From assembly GCA_014526335.1 (NCBI GenBank), contig JACTAT010000032.1, forward strand, positions 5,430,914 through 5,494,913: a DNA stretch of 64,000 nucleotides, read 5' to 3'. The notes under the pieces are model-generated. The model ran no database searches, was not told the DNA's origin, and saw only the letters and a list, made by a program, of their open reading frames with translations. Within the stretch, counting starts at the first letter, position 1. Every line of letters starts with the position of its first letter. The position numbers and the translations under genes were made by a program. The stretch comes from Chrysaora quinquecirrha. Its lineage: Eukaryota; Cnidaria; Scyphozoa; Semaeostomeae; Pelagiidae. Below, in pieces: positions 50,901 through 62,900 of this stretch.

Positions 50901-53900
50901 TCTCAGCGTTTTTTATTGGTACCTTTGCAGCGCTCTGTTTTCATTGGTTAATTTCGTTTGGCGGGTTTTGATTGGCTCCTACAAAGACGATTTTCGATTG
51001 GTCAGTTCAAGTATCCTTATGGGTCATTAATATAAGTAATCGGAATTAAAAATTCAAGTTTTTGATTTATGTGTGAAACAGGGTTGGATATTTCCATGTA
51101 AACATTTTCTTTTACGTGGGTGGGAACAAACAGCTGCACCGGCTGAATTTTTAGTTCAAACACAAACTTTCCAGCAGGCTATTATTATTTTTTATTTTGA
51201 AATGCTTGTTCCTTAATCTAAACAGATTTTGAAGAACTTTTGTCCTCGTATCATTTTTTCTAATTTTGTTAGAAGCAAATCCAGCCTAAATCTTAGGCTA
51301 AGGTCAAACTTCAAGCAATGTCAAATTCGTTTCTTCTTCAGCTTAGTTTCTTGAACGTAAAGCAACTTCGAAGTGATTTTGAAATTTGAAAAGACGTGTT
51401 TTTGAAATTTGAAAATCTTCAGGATTCGGGCGTTTGCATACTTCTCATTCAAACTTCAAAAAGTCAGTAGTTCGGAGTCTAAGAATTTTAAAAGGCATGT
51501 TTTTGAGAGCCAACCATAGAGGCAGAAGTTCCAGCAGTTCTTGAAAGCTGCCATTATTTAGAGACGAATACTCTGGGGAGTGTCCAGATATACTTTGAGG
51601 AATGTGTGAGGAAAGTTTTTTAGGTTTGTCCCACAGGTGATGTAGAGGGGAGGGCGCTTGAAGGATGACATTTCTTTCAACAGACAATGGGATCATATCA
51701 TTTCAACGATGTATCTATTGTCTAAATTTTATGTAATTTCTTAACAAGCCTTAGAATTAGCATAATTAGAAATCACCTCCCCCCTCTTGCGTCATTTTGT
51801 GAAGGCTGCGAGCAACGGAAGCAGAATTGTGCATCAATACAATACACACAGGCAAACCTAACTGTAACTCTTTCCTGAATGTAGGATAATATGAGAGACC
51901 AAACATCAAGCTGGATACTTCGATTTTCGCAGATTGTAGATAAACCACTCCCTCCACACTGCCCTATTTTGTTTAGAAATACGAATGCCTTAACGAAAGG
52001 CATTGAGGCATTACAGTAATTTGTATCTGTTGAGAGCATGATTTTGTTTTATTGTTTCTCATCTGACGTATTGTGTGTTTCTTTCCAGCTTCTGCAAGGC
52101 GTACGCTGAGCGTCGCATCGAATGATTCCGGCCATGTTTCTGGAAACGAGGTTGAAGGGAAATCACCAATCAGAAGGAGGGCATTCGATAAGGAGAGATT
52201 CGTAAGTGAAGCATGTCTATTTTTTAACTGAGAGTAGAATAGTCAAAAGGTGCTGTGGCGTCGTGGTGTAATCCAGCTGACTCGTGGTGTCAGAAGCTCA
52301 GTGTCGTCAGGGTTCGAGCCCAGCCACGGTAGCGTCACAGCCAGGGTCAAGATCTCGATTAGTTAACCTACTACTGAGATCCCAGCGACTGGCACTAAAA
52401 CACAATTTCACCTTCACTTTCATCAAGAGATATCCTACTTTAACCCGTATTTTCCCCTCCATTTGTGTTCAATAGAGAAATGCGATTGAGCTTCTCCCCC
52501 CAAAAAAAACCAGGGTGCTCATTCAAAACGAATTTTCCATGGACCCCAATTTGGTTATTATTGGTTAGGGAGAAGTTATTTATAAAGAATTAGTCGTTTA
52601 TTGTTAATAAAGATATCGTTTCAAGTTTTTTTTCGTTTTCAAAAGGTGCACTAGAAAACCGTATCAAAGCCTTCTGCACTGCACGACTGCACATTGCCTA
52701 CATGAAGCGACGACCTATTGTCAATGACAATTTGACCGTTTTTCTTTTTCTAGGAACAAAGAATGAAGAGAATGTCCCTGCCGGCAAATCTGAACATGCT
52801 GCCGCAAATGCAACAGCGGCAGCAGCAACAACAGCAACAAAAGTCTGTCAGTCCATTCAACCAATCAAGGCGAGAGAGAAGACTATCCCTTGTAAGCTTT
52901 TCCGTAGCCTCCATCTTTCTGTGTCCATCAGCTAAGTTCGATTGTTTTAAGAAACTGTTGCTAATTCCCTTCAAGGGCCAAAGTAAACCACATATCAAAT
53001 ACACATGCCAGCAAGCAGGGGCTCTGGGGGGCTCTTGCAGCAAAACAGCTGATGTGGACCTGCAGCTTGAGCCCCAGACATATGTTTTACTTTAGAACAA
53101 ATACCCTGTGGGTAATCATTAACCGACCTGGGAAGGATGGACACCTGAGTCGACTGTTGGTTGAATTACCGTAAATGCTCGAATTTGCGGTATTTATCAT
53201 CGACTTAGAGAATGCCTTCTTTATTCAACTCGAGAAAGTACGAATATGGACTCAAAAGGCTAACACCAACATGTCAGGGGTGGGAGCTTATTTGAGGGGG
53301 GCTTATTAACCATTTCTAGGGTGGGGGCTAATTCGAGATGAGGGCTTATTTGAGAAGGCCAATTCTAGGATTTACGGTATCCACGTCTTGTTAAGTTCAT
53401 TCATTTCTTATTTCTTTCTAGTCTGATCAAGGCTACGGTCGTTTGGAAACCTACACAAAGCTCGACAAACTAGGAGAGGTACGCTTCTTTATAACGTATA
53501 CATTTAGCATTTATGGGCTTCTTTTAAGGCAACATTGGATGGGTTTCTCTTTTGCTTGGTGCTTTGTATTGTTTTCGTTTGATCATTGCAATGGTTTCAT
53601 GTGCATTGTATTGTGTTCATTTCGATATCATATCGTTGAATTTCCTTCGAAAAGACAATTTTCCGCACTACGAATGCCCTTCGCAGTTATCCTGCAGCGA
53701 ACCGTTGCTATCACAATAAGATTTTCGAAGAATTTTCTACAGATATGTTACATCATGCCATAATTAACTGTGGCTGCGCCCATTTAAGAACTCAAGGAGC
53801 TTCCAGGTGGCTAACTAACTAACAACGCTGGCTAACTACAACGGTACTTCTAAACAGTCAATAGCTTTGCAGAAACTCATTTTCATTCCGCAGTAATAGG

Positions 53901-56900
53901 CGTAGCTATAAATTTTATCGCGCGCTGCAAAGTTTCCGAGTTGGCTTAACTAGGAGACATCGAGGTGACATGTCAGGCGTGACAATGTCCCATGCGACAT
54001 GTCTCTCAGTTTGGCCAGGTCTTGAAATTGGTCTCACAAATTTTCTTTAGATGGAGGATCCAATGTATCTCTATTTAATAATTTTTAAAAAAAATTCGAA
54101 AAAAGGAGTTTTAATTCCAATTTGCAATTGGTATTCTTTATGTAATATCCATTACCGATTGCCAGAGAACTCTTGGTAACCTGCGTTACCCTGCGTAACA
54201 CAGCGCGGGTCTTTTTATGTCATCCTCGATTGTATTGGCGTTAATTTTTTGTATCATATAAATTCAATTGAAGAGGTCTCGTGTTCGGTTTAGGCTACGT
54301 TTGTGGTTCAAAAGCGTATTTCTCGAGCCTCTAAATTCATTTCAAAGGTCCCATTTCAGATATTTCTTGGCAAAATTCCAGGTAAAATTTCAAATTTTTC
54401 TAAGATTATGCCCAGCAGCTGAAAATTGGTGGCCTAAGATTATGACCTTGATTTGTTGTGACCGCAGAATTTGATTTTGAAGTTATTTTGGTCGTATTTT
54501 CGTCAAGAAACTTTTAGACTATCGAAACAAAAAGAGATATTTTTCTGTTTTAGGGAACATATGCAACGGTATTCAAAGGGAAAAGCAGGTGCGTAATATA
54601 TTTTTATGTAATGTAAATCCACTTCAATTTACTTTTCTTTCTGCCTAGTTGTAGGGGGTAAATCATTTAATCTACATTGCCACTGTGCCATATTTCATAT
54701 ACCATCAATCTGTATCAAGCTGCCTCTCTTATAAGACCCCCGTCTCTATTCTTGACCCCTCTCTCTTCAGCTCCCTCTAAGCCTTTTTTCTTTTTAGCAG
54801 CCCTCTCCTTTAAGCCCCCCTCTCCATTTAACTCCCCTCTTTATGTCGTCCCCTCTCTTCCAAACCCCTCTCTCCATTAATCCCTTCTCTATTAAGAAGC
54901 CCTCTTACCCAAATCCCTTCTCTATTAAGCCCTCTGTCTCGTTTAAGCCCCTTTCTCTTTTTAGCGTCCCTCACTTATAAGGACCCCTCTTTTAAGCCAC
55001 CTCTTTTCTTTAAGCCCCCTCTGTATTAAGCCGCCCCATCTTTTAAGGCCCCTTTCTTCTCAAGCCCTTTCTATTTAGACCCCTCTCACAAGGGGAAATT
55101 TTGTCTAACTCCCTCTTTTCCCAACTTTTTAAGATTTCTGTCAAGATTTGTCAGCTGTTGGATTAAAATTATGATGTACTGCGTGGATCTTCATAGTTTG
55201 TTGCGACAGCTACTTGAAAGAGGCTAGATATATTTCTTGGAAAATTGAAATTTGCTTGAAAGACCGAATCAATGAGTTCTTTTTCTTTTGCTTCGGTTCC
55301 ACGTTCTTGTAGAAGCAAAGAGCGAAGCAAATCTCGGATTCGCTTCAAAAGAACATACTTTATAATAGCCATAAATGACTTCGAATTTTTTTCGGTCGGT
55401 TTACAAGTAACTCCAGTGTTCTTCTTTACTGGCAAAAAGCAGATTTTCCAGTTTTTGTATAACCCTCGACTGAAACTAGACCCCTTTCTTAACAGTATAT
55501 CTCCACGTTCTCTAATAATTGTTCTACTAATATTTCCCAGATAATTCTACTAATAAATAAGCTCTTAAAAGATTAAAACAGTTTTGAAATCTTTGTCGAT
55601 GATTGTTTTGTTGTTTTTCTTTTAGGCTGACAGATACAATTGTCGCTTTGAAAGAGATTCGTCTTGAACACGAAGAGGGTGCGCCTTGTACAGCTATTCG
55701 TGAAAGTACGTAATAGATTAATTTAAATGAATTTCCACTGAGTATCTTCTTTGATCCTGAATCGTCTTGGCCCTAACCACACATACAGGCCCTGATATTT
55801 TCTATTTCTTTTAGTTTCGCTACTAAAGGATTTGAAGCATGCGAACATAGTTACATTACATGACACAGTACACACTCCGAAATCAATGATGCTAGTCTTC
55901 GAATATCTTGTAAGTATACAATTATATTATTGGAAAATAGTCAGAAACTTCCATTTTGGTCAGAGAAGTAAGAATCAAAGGAAATCGGTAGTTGCTCGAG
56001 CTTTTAAGAGACTTTTTATGGTGCTTGAAGAGGGACTTGCTCGGGTGATAGTCTTCTACTGCCGTCGAATCAATGGAGGAAGACAGCTGTCAAGCAGTCT
56101 ACAGTTATCGATAGTTGTCGACAGTTGAATCGAGCTCTCAAGAGTGTTCTCAAGATATGATGATCATAATTTTAGGATGAGGTAGCTGCGCGATCGTCTG
56201 AGAGAGTTATCTCAGGTGATCAGAAGGAATTTCTAGGTCTCGATATTTTTTTCTTTGTTGATCAGCATCAAGGGAAGTAGACAGTTGTTCGAGCTCTTGA
56301 AAGACTTTTCCATGCTGTAGTTGAACAAAGGGAAGAAGGCAGTTACTGTAGCTCTTGAGAGACTTTTCTGTGTTGTAGGCCAATCAAGGGAAGAATTGAC
56401 TACTATTGTCGAGCTCTCGATAGTATTTTCTATGTTGATCACAATCAAGGGAAGTCTTCTAGAAGGGAAATTTTGGGTTTTAGACCCCTTTGCGTTGATG
56501 CCGTAATGCTTTGCAAAGTATTTTTTGTAGATGTAGAAGTAGATAGTTGATGTAGTTCTTATGAGAATTTTCTATGGTGTAGTCGAATCAAGAGAAGAAG
56601 GCTATTTGGTCGAGCTCTTGAGAGAGTTTTCTATGTTAATCGGAATCAAAGGGCGTAGACAGTTGTTCGAGCTCTCGATAGGTGTATATGTTTATCAGCA
56701 ATATGCGAGGTCAATAGTTGCTCAAGCTCTTGGGGAGTTTTCTATGGTTATATGAAAGAATTTAGGCATTTGCTTGAGTTGTTGAGACAGAGTTTTCTGT
56801 GATGGTCGAATCAAGGAAAATAGATAGTTTTCGGTGCCCTTTAGTAAGTTTTCTGTGTTGAGAAATCTTCTAGTTAATTATGTCCTAAGCTGTTGAGCGT

Positions 56901-59900
56901 GGCTTCTTTCTAATCAGAATCAAGGGAAATAGACAGTTGTTCATGCCTCAAAAGATAACTTAGTAATAGGAATATTTGAATAAATGCCGATCTCGTCGGT
57001 GACAGACTGTAAATTCTCACGAATTTTGCCAGAATTTCAGTTTTCTTGATGACAACATATCAAAATATTCATCTTTGATTTATACCATGCGTGAAATAAA
57101 CCTCTCTGTAGCATCTGCCATGAAATGACCTGGGATTTTTATGATATGAACACATCCTGGTAAAATCAATTTCTTCACTGGCTTAAAATTTGATCTTTTC
57201 CAGATAGAGAGGGTTTTTGGCATGAATATTTGATAAAACAGTACCGAAAGCTTTCCTTGATAGAATTTAGATGTTAAGACTACTTTAGATCCGTATTCGT
57301 TGTTCTAAACGCTGTTATGAGGAGGCTAGAACTTATTCAGGCAAATGTCAGAAGGCTTAAACGGCTTAAAACTCGAATTTTTCTAGAAATAGAGAGTTTT
57401 AGCATGATCATTTGTTGTTAAGAACAGTACAGGGAATTTTCTTTAACAGAATCTAAGGTCCTGGCCAAACAATCAAACATTGTTGGTCCAACATTTTAAA
57501 TTTGCTTTACGAAAAATGTTTGACCGATTGGCCACGCCCAAAAATATTGATTGGCAAACAAAAGGAACAAAATTTGTGGCGTGATGTTGTTGCGAAAGTT
57601 CAAAAACATTTTTTGCTTGACGCAGAGAAAAAATATTGGACGAGCAATTTCTGGGCGACAAACGGTAAAACAAATCTCAAATCTTGGACTAAATGTTGGA
57701 CAAGCAAATCTCAAATGTTTGACCAACAATGTTTCATTGTTTGGTCAGGGTCTATTGTCATCGGTCTTTGGTTAAACGGTCAAACATTGTTGCCCCACAA
57801 AATTTTTGATGTTTTGGCCACATCATAAAACATAGACCATCAAACATTTTTTGCTTACGGCAAGCAGAAATTTATTTGAAGTTTACCAAGTAAGTTTTGC
57901 TTGTCAAGCAATGTTTTGCGACGTGGCCAATCGGTCAAACGTTGTTTAGGCAGGGACTTTTTCCACAGATACTGAATTTTTGGCGTGAATATTTGATAAA
58001 ACATTGCAAACACTTTGCTTCAATGTACTTTTTAGACATAAATCTGATTTGGAGATAAAGACGATTTGGGTCAGTGTGCCTTAGGCCGGTATTTGTTGTT
58101 GGTTTTAAAGTTTGGTTTTAGGTGTGGTGTGTAGACGGGGAAGCTATGAGCGAATCTCCGACTGTCGTAGCGAGTCTCGCCTCAATCAATGACCTCGTTT
58201 TGGAAATTTTATGCAAGCCTTTTTTTATTCCTCCTTTTTATTTAACCTTAGATTGTCTTCATTAAGACTTAATGAATTCCTCCCACTCTTTCGGAAACAG
58301 CTACAACAGCTACAATAACAAAATTGCTGTTTCCTCAGAGTGGAGTGGGTTGATGGAATGAGGAGGAGCGTAGACTACGACGAATTTAATAAGTCTAGGC
58401 TGCAAAGGATCTTGCTTTCGCTTTTGTTGTTGTGGTTGTTGTTGGATAGCTCCAGTCTGTTATTAGCGACCAGTCAGTTGTGGATCAGTAGACTTGTGTA
58501 GCGAGTTTAATGTTACCTCTGCAATGTTAAAGCAATTTTATGGCATTCGCTTTGTGTTACAGGAGAAAGATTTGAAGTCTTATATGGATGAATGTAATGG
58601 TATATTGTCGCTGTCTAACGTTAAGGTAAACATTCACAATCATATTCAAAGCATTTTGGTAGCGGTATAGCGAAAAGGGGGAGACACTTTTAAGTAACCT
58701 TAAAAGTTTATCGTCTGACACTCCTCATGGCCTTGCAAGACGTTTCAGAGACATTCTTGGCAGGAATTTTCGAGGACTTTCTTTTTTTAGGCCTTTCCTT
58801 AGAGTATGAAAGTCAGAAACAGACTGAAACAATTGACTAAAGGCGGAATTTAAACCCAGATGCAGATCGAAATGCACCAATCAGAAAACTGAAGCTAAAT
58901 TTGTATTATCTATTTAGCACAAATCAGCTCATAGGAAGGTTATAGCGAGAAAGCAGAACTTGTTGAAGAGTCAAGCTTTTTTCGTCTGAAATTCCTAAGA
59001 GTATAAACGTTTGAAACAGGCCGAAACAATTGACTCAGGGGCAGCTGACTCGCCCATACGTTATTCGGAATGCATCAATCAGCTTGCAGGATACAGCTTC
59101 CTTAACATTGTTCTTATAAAAGAAGATTGTATCTTACGTTTATTAAGGTGGAAAAGTTATGTGTCTTCAAGATCTTAACTGGCAAAGCAGAGTTCGTTAA
59201 AAAAAATTTTTTTAATTGCCCTCTCCCTCCGAAAAACCACCTTTCTTTCCGTGCATTATTGGATTTCTCAAAAAGAACAACTACCATCAGGGAGTCCCCA
59301 CTAGGGTCTAGCCCCTCAAAATGCCTAGCCCTACAGTTTATTGAAGCTCTTACGGTATCCTGACTGACATTTTAATTACTTTCCATTTAGAACCTATTCC
59401 TACTTTTGTCTAAGATGAAAATCTGCAATTTCTCTTTTCAGTTATTTCTTTTTCAATTATTGAGAGGCCTAAATTATTGCCATAAAAGGAAAATCCTGCA
59501 CAGGTAAGGATTACTTCATGTATCGTATTTCAGCACTGAATTAAATCGTGACAAATTCGGTCATTCCAGCAAAGGATCTTGGGAAGTTATTTTTCTTGAC
59601 TCTTTGCCTCCCCTTAATCATGAATAACCATTTTGCCCGGAGAAGAATGGTCATTTGGTACTTGAAAATTTAGGTTAAGATTAATCTGGCTTTGTACATC
59701 AGTGGTCTGCGAACCGAGCTACCTGGACACACGCTCTGCATACACAAAGCTAACCGGTCACATCGCCCTTCACTTTACGTAGAAAGAGAGGAACCTTCAC
59801 AGTCCATAAGCGCTTCGAAGACGCCCCTCCCAAGAGATACGAACTTCCTCCCGAACTATGGGAAGGGGCTATTAAAGCCAAACTTCATTGCTTGAGGTGT

Positions 59901-62900
59901 GAGGGATTGATACGGGTTTGCCTCTTGGAGATTGTGTCCGGGCAGCTCAGTTGGCAGAGCATCTTACTCTCCGGTCTCTCTTCTAAAAGTCGTCCTTATG
60001 GTATCACCCCTTTGAAGTTTTTCTCAAAAATCCGTTGCCATGGAGCCATTCACAAAGGACGTCGGAACTGAGGAGAGAAGGAGATTTTGGTGAATCCGGA
60101 CAAATTCGGATATAGTGGGGAGGTTGTTCAAGCAATCTGAGTGTCCAGGATTTCAGGAATTAAAACGAGAAATTTCAAGTCTAATTTTGATAGACCTTAT
60201 CTGGGTGGATATCTGTAGGAGGGGGTCTCTAAATACGGACAATACCGGACAAAGAGAAGGAGGGAACTAAAACTTCACCCCTCAAATTCATAACTGGACG
60301 TCATTTGTGAATGGCCCCTTTCCCAAATCCTTTCATTCCGAATACTCGAGCTGCTTGAGCATTGTTAATTCATTTACTCGTGTAGACTTTGTTTCTGCAG
60401 AGTCTTTAATATTATTTCCAGCATATTTTCTTGAAATTTTTATTTGATTTTATTATTATTCGAAATAATTTTATTTATAATATTTGTCGAAAGGATTTAA
60501 AGACAAGAGAAATGAAAAATTTAATTTATTTGATCTTTTAAGAGATATTTAATTTTGTTTTAGTTGTTCTGTGTTTTTAATTACTTTCTTTAATTTTTCC
60601 AGAGATTTGAAGCCGCAGAACCTTCTTATCAACCAGAAAGGCGAACTAAAGTTAGCTGATTTTGGTAAGACATTTAGCTTAAGATTCGAAGTACATTTTG
60701 GAAATCGAGTTGTGGTTTTTTGACTGCTGGTAGTCATCCCAAGTATCATCATCATCTTAATCGTGATCATTGTCCTCGTCAGCATCATCATCAGCATCAC
60801 CATCATAACCACCATTATTGCCATCATCATCATCAACATCATCATCGTCAACATCGTCTTGATCTTCATCATCATAATCATATCGATCATCATCAAATTC
60901 ATCATCATAATCTTAATCGTGATCATCGTCCTCGCCAGCATCATCATCAGCATCATCATCATAACCACCATTATTGCCATCATCATCATCAAAATCATCA
61001 TCGTCAACATCGTCTTCATCTTCATCATCATAATCATCTCCATCATCATCAAATTCATCATCATCATCTTAATCGTGATCATCGTCCTCGCCAGCGTCAT
61101 CATCAGCATCATCATCATAACCACCATTATTGCCATCATCATTATCAACATAATCAACATCGTCTTCATCTTCATCATCATAATCATCTCCATCATCATC
61201 AATATCACCTTCATCGTTGGTCATCATCATCATCATCATCGTCTTGATAACCATCATCGTCATTGTATTTGACATGATAGTCACCACTTATCATGACAAG
61301 CCTTTGATATTTAGTTGGGCAACGTTTCGGGAGAGATCCGTCTCCCATCATCGGGCAATGAGAAATGTGGTTTCTTGCCTATTTATTGCAAAGGTCGGAT
61401 CGAAAGGTGTGAAATTAACCGGACCTGCGAGGAAGCTCGGAATTTTTTGGCGCTCAATTTCTAAAATTTGTGGCGCCAAAATTGCGTTCAGTGCAACTTT
61501 TGATGTTATTCAACCAGATTTCTGGGATTGAGTAAGATACTTGATTGATACAAGGAGTTGATAGAACTGAGTGAATGCTTTCTTTAACGAGCCTGTTTTT
61601 CCAGTTCTTATCTTCATCAATCACTGAAATGTTATCCCAATCCATCTGGTGTTTTTCCGTCCAACAATGATTGGCAAGATCACTTTTGTCAGTTCGACCA
61701 TGGGTCACATTCGCTTTATGTTCTTTGAGCCTAGTACCTGTCTCTCTTTTCGATTGTCCTATATATGATTTAGGACAGTCTCTGCATGGTATTTTGTATA
61801 CCACGTTCGATTTTTCAAGATCGCCAACTTTGTCTTTTGGTCTTGAAAGCGACTTTTAAGTGTATTAAGGGAATAAAAGTACACCTTATATTTTGTTTAG
61901 ACAAAGATCGACGGATTTTCTCACTTGTCCCTCTGATATATGGCAGGTTCATAGAACATTTAGGCTCCTCTTTGTCAGCCTCAGTATTCTGTCTGGGCTT
62001 TGAGATTTTTTTCGTGACCTTGCGTATGTCTTCTTGTTTATATTCATTGGCCTTTAGAACGCTTGAGATCCTTTTGTACTCATTATCTAGATCATCAAGA
62101 TTGCTCGTGATAGATTTTGCTCTGTTGAAGAGAGAAGATATGACACTGTTTTTGACACTGTCTAAGTGATGCGAGTTTGCATTCAGGTATTGGTCTGTGT
62201 GAGTGGGCTTCCTGTACACTGATACGCTTAGACTTTTATTAGCATTCCTTTGAATCTCCGTGTCAAGGAAGGCTAGTTTTCCATCATTCTCTACCTCTGT
62301 AGTGAATTTCAATTTCACATGTAGGGAATTGATGTGCTTATAGAAATCTTCCATCTTGTCCCTCTTCATAATCACGAACACATCATCTACATATCTCTCC
62401 CATACCTTTGGTTTCTCAATGTATGAATCAAGGGCAAGAGATTCTTTTCTTGCATAAAGATCTCAGCAACAACAGAAGAGGCAGGTTTTCCCATTGCTAC
62501 TCCATCTGTTTGTGAGATAAACTTCCCATTGAATTTGAACCAAGTGGTAGTTAAGTCGAATTCTATCATCTCAATCAACTTATCCACCGGTATAGGAGTT
62601 TTTTTGTTTAGATCTCTGTCTTTTCGGAGTAAATCACTTATGATTCTCAAAGAGTCTTTAATAGGCACGTTGGTGTATAGCGAGGTGACATCGAAAGATA
62701 TCATCATTTCATCGTCTTCTATTTCAACATTACGGATGAATTCCGAAAATTCTTTGGAGTTCTTTGCATGTCCCCTTTTCTTGATGTAGTGTTTCAAGAT
62801 TTCCGCAATATACTTTGAGAGGTTTTCTAGTGGTGTACCACTACAGGACACTATAGGTCTGATAGGAAAACCCTCTTTGTGTATTTTGGGAAGTTCATAG

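Larger units (their letters stand above)
59442..60664 (+). other. CDK17: PCTAIRE kinase exons for catalytic loop and DFG
   Basis: Exon 59442-59503 encodes [20 protein letters not shown] plus a split Arg; exon 60603-60664 completes [11 protein letters not shown] and [12 protein letters not shown]. The intron splits the HRD arginine and the next intron splits the DFG glycine. All catalytic residues are intact. Confidence 0.93.

Noticed and set aside
59933..59976. Functional tRNA gene
   Set aside because: Only the 5' arm, D arm and A box are present; no T arm, B box or acceptor pairing follows.
60549..61287. Long Met/His/Ile-rich open frames on both strands
   Set aside because: They follow the ATC repeat with a 156-bp period; not coding.
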